64,000 nucleotides of DNA from Paraflavitalea sp. CAU 1676 (GTDB lineage Bacteria; Bacteroidota; Bacteroidia; Chitinophagales; Chitinophagaceae). A program made the translations under genes and the position numbers. This document shows, piece after piece, positions 15,260 to 24,205 of this stretch. Location: assembly GCF_029223285.1 (NCBI RefSeq), contig NZ_JARHUJ010000002.1, positions 744,001-808,000 of the forward strand, in the 5' to 3' direction. Position 1 is the first letter of the stretch. Every line of letters starts with the position of its first letter. The notes under the pieces are model-generated. The model did not search any database, had not been told where the DNA came from, and was given only the letters and a program-made list of their open reading frames with translations.

Positions 15260-18200
15260 CTACTTTTTGGATACAAATCTATCGAGCATAAAGGAAACTA
15301 TTTTTTCCTTCGAATAATCTATTTCTCTATCAAGGAATCTAGTAATGTCTTCTTTGGTCGGAGAACAAGGCTCGCTGTTTGAATTTTCCGAAGAGTCAAC
15401 ATAGTTTCGAATAAGGCCAGAGAAGATACTTTCGTACTCCTCCAACCACTCTTTTTCTGGCAGCGATGACAAGAGATTTTTTCTATATTCAGATAATTTC
15501 CACATGGTCGTCATCGTCTTATAGTAGTCTTCATCGTTTTTGTCTGCAACAACAGTTTTTAAATGAATGTCCCCCTCTATTTTTTCAAGTAATGTTTTTT
15601 CAGGAATTATCGGGAGGGCCAGAGAGAAACTCTCCTCCTGGTTAAACTCGCCGGTTTCAACTAATGTATTAAATCTCTCAAAATATTCACTAGCAAATCG
15701 CAATGATCCGACAACTCCCTCATTTCTATCTACAAAAACAAATGTAAAAAAATGAATACCTGTCTCAGTAAGTTTATGCAGTCCCATCGACAGATCAAAA
15801 AGGTCATTTTGTCGCTTGTTCGTAAGATCGCAACCCTGAACAGCAATGCCAACGCTTCTCAAATTATTCTCTTCGATTATCTCGGTGGGTAAAAAGAAGG
15901 TAAACGGCGATAATTCTTCATAGCCTTTTATGATCGCATGTAATTCTGCCAAGTTTTCCTTCAGTTCTGCCTCCCACCATTGCTTTACGGAACGCATTGT
16001 ATCTATTATCTTTTCTGTGCTTCCTGTTTTGACATAGTTAACATAAAACTGTGCTGTATGAGAGAGCCGAGTATACCATTCTTTTTCCTGTCCAACAATC
16101 GACTCGAACGGGAAATAACCATAACTATTATCAGTTATATTATTGAAAGCTGACTGCATTTCTGGAAGTTTATACACAGCATCCTTAAGGTTGACAATGG
16201 GCAAATTTCTGTCTTGTTCCTGCCGGGGCGAAAAAATGCCTGTCATTTGGTTGAGAAAATTCCTGAAAGAATTAAAGAAGCCTTCTATCTTTCCTTCTTC
16301 CTTCGTAAACTTTTCCTTTTCAAAATATTTGGGGTTATAGGATGGATATTTCTTTAAAATTTGGTGAATAGAAAGATGCCTATTTGCACTATGCTCCCAG
16401 TCATTGATTACGGTTTTAAGCCTTGATGAATTCTTTGTTAGGATGCATTCAAATATCCTAACGCATAGCCTGACGACCTCAATAGAATTTTTTCTGAAAT
16501 CAAAATATTGCCGCTGCCACTCATAGACTGAAGTCGATGTGTAATTCATCAGGACAGTCTTTGACCATATCTGATTGATATGTATGTCGAAGTCGTCAAA
16601 GAGGTTTTCTTTAGGTATCGCTTTTCTTCCATTTTGTATAACTACATTAAAGATTTCCTCGTATGGGAAAGGCAGAACTTTTACTTCTGTGCAGTAATGC
16701 GCATAGTCCGGAAAGAAGGAATGGACAATATTTATCCGATAGACGCTGTACTCATTAGCTTTGTCTGCGTTTTCATCCAGCAGGTAAGTAATATGAATGT
16801 CATTGCCTACTTCACTAATTGCAAGGGTGTTTGTTTTTCTTTTTATCCAACCAATGATTGTTTCACGGTGTGAACCGATCATCTTTTTGTATGCTATAGG
16901 TTGTGTAATACTGAAAAACTGAAAAAGATCCGCGGACTGGCCTATTTCTTTCGTTGGCAATACCCCCAATAGCTTTTGTTCGTTTAAATCAAGGATATCC
17001 GGAAATTCGAATCCTGCTTTTTTAAACCATTTGGATAAAAAAACAATTCCCTCTAAATTTTGTATATTTTTCTTTTCATTTAATGAGGCATGGAGATGCC
17101 GTATCAGGATTAAAACATCTGACTGGGAAAAGTTATAACTACTGAGCTCCTTAAGTTTTGTTACAAGAAAATGAATATTGTTGCCTAGGATGTCCCCAAT
17201 TGATCCGGATAATTTTTCTAAAGTATTCAACTTTTTGAAAGGAACCGAATCATAAACAAATAACTGAATCCCACCTGTTGCAAAGACTTCGTCATAAATA
17301 TCTTTGTTCTCCCTCCAATAACGGGCAGGTTCATAATGCATCAACCCGTCGATTGAGTACACCATTGCTGAAAAGTCTCTTTTAGCCAATATAACAGCAA
17401 CCTCTCTGTAGTAGCGCTCTTTAGTTGTTTGACTCAGAAAGGTGGGAGCCTCTATGAAATAATCGTAAATGCTTTCATCGTCAATAAGCTCTAATAGAAT
17501 TAGGAGCGATTCGTATACTTCAATATTTGTATGAAGTATATCAGTAAGGTGTTTTGACCTGACAGGATGCAATCCCTCAATATATTCCAATCCAAATTTT
17601 AGATAGTATTCTTTTTCCAGTTGCCTGTACACTTCGTTGCGATCTGTCTCAAAGCGGACTGAATTATTGATATAGTTGGTCAGTTTGCTTGTTCGAATCT
17701 TGATATTCATAACATCAGCCAATGATACCAATCGAAGGATTTCAGTTTTTGCAGGAGCACTTAGTTCTTTTTGTAACTGCGCCATTTGGTACCCAAGCCG
17801 ATCACTGAGCATCTCACCACTGGTAAGTAGGTAAACATATTCTAGTAATAAACCTTTCTGTCCAATTTTTTCCCAAGCAGGCTGCCATAAACGTATATCC
17901 TTGTGAGTCTTATTATTCTTATGCAGCTCTTGGAAAATATTTTCAGCTTCAGTCATCGTCAATTTAATATTGACCGTATTCAAGCTTGCCTTTGATACAT
18001 CAGCTCCGTAACGAACCCAATCTTCTTCTCGTGCTGTTATTAATACTTTTACCGGCTTATCTAAACAAAGTTTTGCCAATACTTCCCACCCGGCAACAGA
18101 GCGATTCAGCCCGTCAACAATAACCAAAGGTGTTTCCCCGATTTTCAATCTCGTCTCTACAAAATCGAATACAGCGGTTGCCTGTTCCCAATCGGGGCAG

Positions 18201-19198
18201 TAATTAATCTGGTATACTTTATGATCTTGTAAACTAAGCGTTTGCCCAACCTGCCAGGCAAGTGTTGACTTACCTTGGCCACTTGAACTTTTAATTACAG
18301 TAATATTGAAATCCTCCAGGCTTCTTTTGATTTCTGATTCCCATATTGGTCTTTTTACTGGCAAGCCAAGGGCTATATGCACGGGTCTTGCAGCTTTGCC
18401 TTCAAAATAATCTTCTGCCGATATAGAACTGCCGGAAGAATAAGAAACTTCAGTAATCCAGTTGTGTTGTAACGCAGGATTAGAAGGAAATTTGGCATAT
18501 CCGTCTCTTACAGACTGGATTAACTGGTCAAGATCATTGACAGATACTAATTTTCTGCTTTTTGACCATTGAAAGACATTATAGAAAAGGGCCTTGATAA
18601 AATTTGAGTCGGTATCTTTGTTGATCGAATATCTCTTGTATAAAAGGGTTACAATTTCTCCATATAATTTGTTTTCGCTGGAGGCTTCTATGGTAACTTG
18701 TTTAAAAAAGGTCTTTACATTTTCGGAAGAAATCGAATACCCAGCTTCCTCAAACTTCTCCCTCCAAAATTGCACAGTGGTTTCAGACGCATGGGAAGCA
18801 GTAATTATATCCAGGTTGCCTTTAGCAAATTTTGTATTGTGTACTAGTCGGAATAGGGAGGTTGGTTCCTTACTATATACCTCCAAGAAATTCTGAAATA
18901 CATTTAAGCCCCACAGTTTACCTGCATCAATCTGATTAACGGATGATTTCACTTGGACATATTCTTTGTAAACGTCCTCTAGAATATCTATATCTTCAAT
19001 TCCTTCTAAATGAATATATCTATCACTGTCAGGCGTGAGTTTAAAAAGAAGGGTATGCACAGCATACAACAACTGAAATTCTATTCCTCTAAAATTGATC
19101 GAGCCACCTATTCTCTTAGTTCTTAAATCAGCAATGCTGCTTTCTTGTACAACTAACGGAGTGCCATTGCTTTTCTTCGTCTTAATCTTTTTATTCAT
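15260..19198 (-). CDS. DUF4297 nuclease - STAND NTPase (Avs-like) defence protein
   Basis: 1312 residues. The N-terminal 230 match DUF4297/Cap4-type PD-(D/E)XK nucleases: GGSINFRGIEFQLLYA, then HLEGIEDIDIL (Glu65, Asp71), then YVQVKSS (Gln82-x-Lys84). Next is a STAND P-loop NTPase with Walker A SSSGQGKST (304-312), Walker B LVIVDG (358-363) and LITAREED. The remaining 800 residues are helical and repeat-like, the usual sensor region of STAND proteins. By family knowledge such proteins recognise a phage component, oligomerise and cut DNA. That role here is inferred. The gene is single, opposite in strand to Fic and flanked by 0.2-kb direct repeats, which points to insertion as a cassette. Confidence 0.8.
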   Translation of the reverse strand: MNKKIKTKKSNGTPLVVQESSIADLRTKRIGGSINFRGIEFQLLYAVHTLLFKLTPDSDRYIHLEGIEDIDILEDVYKEYVQVKSSVNQIDAGKLWGLNVFQNFLEVYSKEPTSLFRLVHNTKFAKGNLDIITASHASETTVQFWREKFEEAGYSISSENVKTFFKQVTIEASSENKLYGEIVTLLYKRYSINKDTDSNFIKALFYNVFQWSKSRKLVSVNDLDQLIQSVRDGYAKFPSNPALQHNWITEVSYSSGSSISAEDYFEGKAARPVHIALGLPVKRPIWESEIKRSLEDFNITVIKSSSGQGKSTLAWQVGQTLSLQDHKVYQINYCPDWEQATAVFDFVETRLKIGETPLVIVDGLNRSVAGWEVLAKLCLDKPVKVLITAREEDWVRYGADVSKASLNTVNIKLTMTEAENIFQELHKNNKTHKDIRLWQPAWEKIGQKGLLLEYVYLLTSGEMLSDRLGYQMAQLQKELSAPAKTEILRLVSLADVMNIKIRTSKLTNYINNSVRFETDRNEVYRQLEKEYYLKFGLEYIEGLHPVRSKHLTDILHTNIEVYESLLILLELIDDESIYDYFIEAPTFLSQTTKERYYREVAVILAKRDFSAMVYSIDGLMHYEPARYWRENKDIYDEVFATGGIQLFVYDSVPFKKLNTLEKLSGSIGDILGNNIHFLVTKLKELSSYNFSQSDVLILIRHLHASLNEKKNIQNLEGIVFLSKWFKKAGFEFPDILDLNEQKLLGVLPTKEIGQSADLFQFFSITQPIAYKKMIGSHRETIIGWIKRKTNTLAISEVGNDIHITYLLDENADKANEYSVYRINIVHSFFPDYAHYCTEVKVLPFPYEEIFNVVIQNGRKAIPKENLFDDFDIHINQIWSKTVLMNYTSTSVYEWQRQYFDFRKNSIEVVRLCVRIFECILTKNSSRLKTVINDWEHSANRHLSIHQILKKYPSYNPKYFEKEKFTKEEGKIEGFFNSFRNFLNQMTGIFSPRQEQDRNLPIVNLKDAVYKLPEMQSAFNNITDNSYGYFPFESIVGQEKEWYTRLSHTAQFYVNYVKTGSTEKIIDTMRSVKQWWEAELKENLAELHAIIKGYEELSPFTFFLPTEIIEENNLRSVGIAVQGCDLTNKRQNDLFDLSMGLHKLTETGIHFFTFVFVDRNEGVVGSLRFASEYFERFNTLVETGEFNQEESFSLALPIIPEKTLLEKIEGDIHLKTVVADKNDEDYYKTMTTMWKLSEYRKNLLSSLPEKEWLEEYESIFSGLIRNYVDSSENSNSEPCSPTKEDITRFLDREIDYSKEKIVSFMLDRFVSKK

Positions 19199-19377
19199 CG
19201 ATATCGAATTCAGGACGCCAATTTAGCATTTCCTTTAGATTCACACCAAACTATCGAGGCATTTTCCAGCTTCTGATTTACCGTTAGCCTAAAATTGGTT
19301 ACTCCGGCGTAGAGGCCTAGAGGGTTCAAGTACGCTTAATTAATTCGGAATACTGCAATTCCTAATGCCTTATTGTG

Positions 19378-19605
19378 ACCAAACTCGGTATTGCATGCTG
19401 AACAGAATATCAATCGTGCCAACTCCGCTGCCATACAGAATCCATCTTTCGTCTGTTAGCCTTGCTTTCCTTTTGATACAAGTCTCGCCATGCTTGTTGG
19501 TAGCGGAATGTTTTTAATTCTTCCCGTCTCGTCCATTCGCGCTCGTCGCTCCAATGCCAAAGCCATTTTAGCAGGAACGCCCCAAATAATACGGCCAACA
19601 GCCAT
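19378..19605. repeat. Right copy of the direct repeat flanking the STAND gene
   Basis: Partner of 15033-15250. It starts ACTCGGTATTGCAT and extends through the 3' part of the gene at 19410-19955, which is intact here. The right copy is therefore probably the native one. Confidence 0.8.
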
Positions 19606-19955
19606 AAAGCCAGTCTGCCGTAGATGAAATTCACAAACTGCTTCATGTTATGTTCCGGGAAAAACAGGTACCGCTTTTCATGGACAACCGATTTGCGCTG
19701 CTCCTGGACGAGGGCATGGATTCCCCTCAAACCTGCCTGCAGGGTGACCTGATCGCCTTTCCGGTCATTCAGCCGGCTTCTTTCCATAATTTCCATTTTT
19801 TCTTCCATCGCTGCAAGCTGCCGGGAAATCCGATCTATTATGATTTTTTGCTCCCGGACCTCGTTTATCAGATTTTCCTGGTTTTCGCCAAATTCGGCCA
19901 AAACGAGCTTTATGGATGACTCGTCCATATCTTCCATGTTTTCAGTTTTTGTCAT
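19410..19955 (-). CDS. Membrane-anchored coiled-coil protein of the mobilization region
   Basis: 181 residues. An acidic coiled coil (about 10-65, ENLINEVREQKIIIDRISRQ onward) is followed by one transmembrane helix (about 115-132, LALWLLAVLFGAFLLKWLW) and a charged cytoplasmic tail. It is the last gene of the mobC-relaxase unit (21 bases after the relaxase stop). Similar proteins follow relaxase genes in many Bacteroidota mobilizable elements and may link the relaxosome to the membrane or coupling protein. A 3' fragment of a second copy is at 15065-15255. Confidence 0.7.
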   Translation of the reverse strand: MTKTENMEDMDESSIKLVLAEFGENQENLINEVREQKIIIDRISRQLAAMEEKMEIMERSRLNDRKGDQVTLQAGLRGIHALVQEQRKSVVHEKRYLFFPEHNMKQFVNFIYGRLALWLLAVLFGAFLLKWLWHWSDEREWTRREELKTFRYQQAWRDLYQKESKANRRKMDSVWQRSWHD

Positions 19956-19975
19956 GGTTTCAGCATTTTTATCGT

Positions 19976-20980
19976 TTACTTAATTTTAGGCTTGTGCTGC
20001 CTCTTTTTCCGATCTTCAGCATAAGATGGTATTTGTCCTTCGTACTGCTTTTGCAGTAATGCTAAAAGCATGTCGTTAGCCACTATCGGAGCCTCAGTTT
20101 CGGAAGCCTCCTTTTGATCGACAGGTGAGTGAGTTGGGGCACTTTGTTGTTTTTGCGCAAAACCACCATTGTTCTTCAAAAAGCCGCTAATTTTTGCTTC
20201 TTCTGAGTTTTGCGCAGTATAGAGCAATTGCCGCTTTATTGTCGGAGATTTTATAGAAAGTATCCGCTCGATCTTAGCCAGTGAAAAGCCGACTTCGCTG
20301 CCTTTTATCTTCACCTTCTTGTTATCAATAAAGGAGATGCCCCGCGCCCTAATTACCTGGTACCCGGCAGCTTTCATGCCTTGCTCGAATTCGCTGTAAC
20401 TGGTAGCTTTCTGTAACATCCCTTTAATTTGAGTTTTCAGCTGTTCTTTGCGCAGATCCTGCCGTGGAATCAACCTTTGCTCTTTTGACAAAAACTGCCT
20501 CGGACTAAGCACTTGTTGCAATTCGTGCTTCAGTTCCATTTTCCGGCAGTATTGGGCAACTTTTCTATAACTGTTGCTATCGCTTACAGTTTTCCTGTCG
20601 AACCCAATTCGGTTGACTACAATGTGTAGGTGCTGGTGGTTGGTGTCTTTGTGCAGAATGCCCACATACTGATTATTGGCAAATCCCATTTCCCGCGCGC
20701 ATTCTTCGCACAAGTCCATCAGTTTGTCCTTTTCCAGTTTTTCACCGGGCGCCAGGCTAAGGGTAATATGAAGCACCGGATTCGATAGTTTCGGGTTTAA
20801 TTGGCGGACCTCATTAAATTGCCTGATCAACTCCTTTTCTGTTCCGCCGCATTGATTGAACATGATCACCTCAGCACGGTCTTTCATGACCTGCTCATTC
20901 TTGAGTTCTTCAACTTTATCATGCAGGCAGTAACTTAGGCACCCACGAAAGGATTTTCCGGTTACAACTTTTGCTATCAT
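19976..20980 (-). CDS. mobA: Relaxase / mobilization nuclease (MobA/VirD2 type)
   Basis: 334 residues. The relaxase domain occupies the first 160: MIAKVVTGKSFRGCLSYC (catalytic region; Tyr17 is the candidate nucleophile), HITLSLAPGE, and the metal-binding motif HKDTNHQHLHIVVNR (His115, His117, His119). The C-terminal half is basic and probably contacts DNA or partners. It nicks and covalently binds the transfer strand at oriT. The start overlaps the mobC stop (ATGA at 20977-20980). Together with mobC, the primase and the integrase it marks island A as mobilizable. No conjugation pore genes are present, so a helper element would be needed. Confidence 0.9.
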   Translation of the reverse strand: MIAKVVTGKSFRGCLSYCLHDKVEELKNEQVMKDRAEVIMFNQCGGTEKELIRQFNEVRQLNPKLSNPVLHITLSLAPGEKLEKDKLMDLCEECAREMGFANNQYVGILHKDTNHQHLHIVVNRIGFDRKTVSDSNSYRKVAQYCRKMELKHELQQVLSPRQFLSKEQRLIPRQDLRKEQLKTQIKGMLQKATSYSEFEQGMKAAGYQVIRARGISFIDNKKVKIKGSEVGFSLAKIERILSIKSPTIKRQLLYTAQNSEEAKISGFLKNNGGFAQKQQSAPTHSPVDQKEASETEAPIVANDMLLALLQKQYEGQIPSYAEDRKKRQHKPKIK

Positions 20981-21363
20981 TGGAGGTAATTTTTGATATC
21001 CCAGACAATCTGTTTGAATTGTCCAGCGAGTGTTTGTAGTATGGCTCTATCAATGGCGTTAAGCGGTTCGATCCCATTTCTCTTTTTAGCAATCTGATTG
21101 AGGTTTGCCGCGCTGTGATTGAGGGTACCCATAAGCTGCAAAACCTCGGGCGGCAAGCTCTTTTCACGCCTGTCAATTTTACCGGTAAGGCCCATGTGGC
21201 GGAGGTATTCTGAAATAGAAAGATTAGCCAGCTTAGACTTTTCTTCAATCAGTTGTCTTTCTTCCTGGGTGCATTTTACACCCAATAGGCAGCCTTTTTT
21301 GTTGGCCGATTTTGGCCTGCCTCCCTTACGATTACCTGTATGTTTGTTTACCTCATTTTTCAT
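20977..21363 (-). CDS. mobC: MobC-type relaxosome accessory protein
   Basis: 128 residues. A basic N-terminus (GNRKGGRPKSANKKG) leads to a ribbon-helix-helix-like segment (VKCTQEERQLIEEKSKLANL, SISEYLRHMGL). The conserved NLNQIAKKRN helix of bacterial MobC proteins follows at about residue 90. It binds oriT DNA and helps load the relaxase. It is the first gene of the mob operon, and the candidate oriT lies immediately upstream. Confidence 0.88.
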   Translation of the reverse strand: MKNEVNKHTGNRKGGRPKSANKKGCLLGVKCTQEERQLIEEKSKLANLSISEYLRHMGLTGKIDRREKSLPPEVLQLMGTLNHSAANLNQIAKKRNGIEPLNAIDRAILQTLAGQFKQIVWDIKNYLQ

Positions 21364-21383
21364 GATTTCTGGTTTTCGTTTTT

Positions 21384-21480
21384 CGAATCCCGCGCTGAGC
21401 GGGATGAGAAAAACGACCTTCCGAATCCGCCAGGATGAGGAAGCCAGTGTTTCGGTTATACCGAAACATAGCTGGCTCCC
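21384..21480. other. oriT: Candidate origin of transfer (oriT)
   Basis: The region upstream of mobC holds two inverted repeats. One is ATCCCGC / GCGGGAT (21387-21393, 21399-21405). The other is compound: AGCCAG (21442-21447) with CTGGCT (21472-21477) enclosing GTTTCGGT / ACCGAAAC (21449-21456, 21460-21467). Placement before the relaxosome genes and the hairpin layout match oriT regions of mobilizable elements. The nick site cannot be assigned. Confidence 0.6.
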
Positions 21481-21486
21481 GAACGA

Positions 21487-22434
21487 CTAAGCGCGCAGCC
21501 CCCTACGAGCGACCTGTTGGTGCTTGGTGTTTCTATTGACCAGGTATTCGTTAAAGTCTTTAAACCCGACGTAGATTTGGCTCTTGTCTATATACCTTTC
21601 TTGGGCCCGTTGAATAGCCTGGAGCGCGTGTTTCTGGCCCGGCGGATCTCTGTCAAGGTATAGGTGTACCTGCTGGTGAGCGTCCATTGTTAGCCTGGCC
21701 GATTGGAAGAAAGAAAGGCTATTGAGTACCAGAAAATTTGTCAGGGCAGGCTTTTGATCCTGTATCATTATTTGGAAGGAAAGAAAGCTGAAAACGCCTT
21801 CGAATACGGCAACAACCTGGCTGCCATTATTAATAAATGTAGGAGCTTTGGGAGAACTGCTTCCCTTGAAATTATCACAGCGTAACTCATAGCCTCCTGC
21901 ATTATTTTTAAACCCGATGGCCGAATGCCTTTTCCCGTACAATTCGAAAGAAACCTCCTTGCAGTAGGCATGTGCGATTTTAAGCGGAATACACCGCTTT
22001 TCACAATACTCCACGAGCTGGCCAGAAGTGAGCGGGCCGACCTCCAGAACGATTAATTTACCGGGACGCTCTGTTTTCTTTTCACCAGCCTCCTGGCCGG
22101 CGAGCGCGGCCAGGGCTGAAAACGCGGAAATGGGCTGGTGAAAGGAAAGGGTAGGGCCGAAGCCCATACCCTGTAACTTTTGCAAAAGCTCGCTAACGGT
22201 ACACCTGAAATAAAGGACGCCGAAGTCAATCAGGTTACCGCCTTGGCCTGTCCCGAAATCAAACCAACAATTCAGCTTTTTGCTCACTTTGAAGGAAGCG
22301 GTGTTTTCCCCCCGGAGCGGCGATTTATACCAGGAATCGTCGTTTCTTAATTTTTCGGGCCGGTAGCCCAGTTTTGCCAAAAATTCAACCAAGTCGATCT
22401 TTTTGGCATCGGTACACGAAAGCTTCTTTTCCAT
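21487..22434 (-). CDS. CHC2/Toprim-type DNA primase of the mobilizable element
   Basis: 315 residues from the ATG at 22434; the longer frame to 22617 overlaps the upstream gene. The N-terminal domain resembles DnaG zinc-binding folds (YKSPLRGENTASFKVSKKLN, CWFDFGTGQGGNLIDF), although the classic cysteine set is incomplete. The Toprim half has VVAVFEGVFSFLSFQ (catalytic Glu) and VHLYLDRDPPGQKHA (DxD). It would prime replacement-strand synthesis after transfer. It lies between the excisionase-like gene and mobC, as in related Bacteroidota elements. Confidence 0.82.
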   Translation of the reverse strand: MEKKLSCTDAKKIDLVEFLAKLGYRPEKLRNDDSWYKSPLRGENTASFKVSKKLNCWFDFGTGQGGNLIDFGVLYFRCTVSELLQKLQGMGFGPTLSFHQPISAFSALAALAGQEAGEKKTERPGKLIVLEVGPLTSGQLVEYCEKRCIPLKIAHAYCKEVSFELYGKRHSAIGFKNNAGGYELRCDNFKGSSSPKAPTFINNGSQVVAVFEGVFSFLSFQIMIQDQKPALTNFLVLNSLSFFQSARLTMDAHQQVHLYLDRDPPGQKHALQAIQRAQERYIDKSQIYVGFKDFNEYLVNRNTKHQQVARRGLRA

Positions 22435-22484
22435 ACGGAATGGTTTAATGGTTGAATAATCCACCAAATTCGTTTGAATAGGGG

Positions 22485-22814
22485 TCAGCCCGTCTGGATG
22501 AGCTGTTGCACATCCTGTGAGAGAAAGAAGACCCTTGAGCGGACTTTGAAGGGTTTTAGCTTTCCGTGCTTGATCCAGTCGTAGATGGTGGGTTTGGTGA
22601 CCTGGAAGAGTTGGCACACCTCAGCAATCTTTAGAAGCGGTTTGTGAGTGAGCCCCGGAGTTTCTAAAAGGGGCGGGGCAGGAGCGGGAATTTGGGCTTC
22701 CAGCTTTTTGACCTCTTCGCGGATAATGAGACGGACTTGTGCCCAGAATTGGGCAGGCTCGATGGGGAATAACATCGGGGTAGCCTGGTTACTTGGTTTC
22801 AGAGATTCTTGCAT
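22485..22814 (-). CDS. Excisionase-type HTH_17 DNA-binding protein
   Basis: About 109 residues from the ATG at 22814 (alternative 22832). The C-terminal 55 residues form a MerR-like HTH_17: LLKIAEVCQLFQVTKPTIYD, then WIKHGKLKPFKVRSRVFFLS. The N-terminal half is Pro-rich and helical. Proteins of this type act as recombination directionality factors or regulators of mobilization. It is the first gene upstream of the primase, on the same strand. Confidence 0.82.
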   Translation of the reverse strand: MQESLKPSNQATPMLFPIEPAQFWAQVRLIIREEVKKLEAQIPAPAPPLLETPGLTHKPLLKIAEVCQLFQVTKPTIYDWIKHGKLKPFKVRSRVFFLSQDVQQLIQTG

Positions 22815-22918
22815 GGCAAATGATTTAGGCATGCAACATACCCCTGCGAGCCAGGCAAAAACAAGCTAAGTATACTTAGACTTCCGGGAAGCCGGAAGAT
22901 AGTATGCGGAAAAGTTGG

Positions 22919-23635
22919 CTATTTGCTGGAGTCGGTGAGTTTGGAAGGCGCTTGACTGCTAAACTGGATTTCTAGTAGGTGGAGCTCCTTTAAAGCGGCT
23001 GGGTTATTTAACTGTTGGAAGAAGGTTGCGGCCTCCTCGATGGCTTTTCTCATTTCTGCCCGTTCCCGGTCAGAAATCCTGGCCGGCCGTTCGAGGCGGC
23101 TAAGGTTGTCTTTTAGGCTTTTGTTGGTGACGCCGAAAAGTTGGTTGAGGAGCGCTGCGGACTCGTCATTTGTAGGCAGAAAAGAGGATTTGCTGATTTT
23201 ACAGAAAACGTAGAAGATGACCGTTAGGGTCGGGATTGAGAACTGGGTTGTTTTGCATCGCTTTATCGGCTCTTCTTTGATTTTGATCAATTGAGCCTCC
23301 TTTTTTGAAATGACCGTTTCCAGGTATGGCAGGAAGGTAAACTTATAAGCAGGATAATATATAATGCCTGTTAGCGTTAGGAAAGTAATCGCCCCTACTA
23401 AGACAAGGGCGGGCAAAGCCTGGGACCATTCAGAAACAAACAATGTCGACACCAAAGCCCCGCCCGTTAGTATAGCCGCAAAACTCGCTAAAACATGGCG
23501 AAACCAGTATTCCGCCGCCATTTTACCGCGCGTGGCCTGAAACGGCCAGTCCTGATCCTGTACCTGATGATATTCGTGTAGCCGCGAAAACTCCGTGGAG
23601 ATGTAATTTGGCGACAGAGGGAGGTCGAACATCAT
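22919..23635 (-). CDS. Hypothetical two-helix membrane protein of the mobilization region
   Basis: About 239 residues from the ATG at 23635 (MMFDLPLSPNY); longer forms from 23671 or 23725 are possible. Two adjacent transmembrane segments lie near residues 55-75 and 80-102 (ALPALVLVGAITFLTLTGII). A charged, helical cytoplasmic C-terminus follows. No named family is recognised. Similar proteins sit next to excisionase/primase/mob genes in other Bacteroidota elements. The role is unknown. Confidence 0.6.
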   Translation of the reverse strand: MMFDLPLSPNYISTEFSRLHEYHQVQDQDWPFQATRGKMAAEYWFRHVLASFAAILTGGALVSTLFVSEWSQALPALVLVGAITFLTLTGIIYYPAYKFTFLPYLETVISKKEAQLIKIKEEPIKRCKTTQFSIPTLTVIFYVFCKISKSSFLPTNDESAALLNQLFGVTNKSLKDNLSRLERPARISDRERAEMRKAIEEAATFFQQLNNPAALKELHLLEIQFSSQAPSKLTDSSK

Positions 23636-23773
23636 GACCGAGATCAATCGTTTAGGATGAAGACGACGCATAAACGTAGTTTTACCTGAAGATACAAATA
23701 ATAGGATAAAATAGTTGGCAGCCAAAATAAGATTCTCTATTTTATAGCAATACTTTATGTTTAAACTTAATCG

Positions 23774-24205
23774 ATGAAATTTAACAATCTAAACCTAGAC
23801 CAAGGGTGTGACTGCATACTAGATGCACTAGCAGACGATCAAAACTTTTTTGCAATTAAGACAATGAAAAAAGACCTTCGGATACAAGATTTTAAATCTT
23901 ATTGGGAAAAGGGCCGTAACCTTCCTGCAACTGACTGTGCTACGGTGTGCTCGTACAAGGGTGTATCAATTTCCATTTACAATTCCAATACGGAGGAAAC
24001 AGTTGTTAAAATTTACAAATCGCTATTCCCTTTGGCACCAATGTACAAACCTTTTATCAGCATAATAAAGTTTAATGAAAACGCAGGCGTTGTGAAACAC
24101 ACGCCGAGCAATACAAATAATTATCATCATGACTTCTATAAATGCGATACATTTGACCTATCAATGGTAAACCTTATAACTGTTAACGAGTTGCATAATG
24201 TTTAG
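23774..24205 (+). CDS. Hypothetical protein, first gene of the AT-rich cassette
   Basis: 143 residues, mixed alpha/beta, no signal peptide, no recognised domain. Its 3' end overlaps the next gene by 8 bases, so the two are almost certainly translated together and probably work together. Base composition is much more AT-rich than the mob genes to the left, marking the start of a separately acquired block that runs to about 30 kb. Confidence 0.6.
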   Translation: MKFNNLNLDQGCDCILDALADDQNFFAIKTMKKDLRIQDFKSYWEKGRNLPATDCATVCSYKGVSISIYNSNTEETVVKIYKSLFPLAPMYKPFISIIKFNENAGVVKHTPSNTNNYHHDFYKCDTFDLSMVNLITVNELHNV

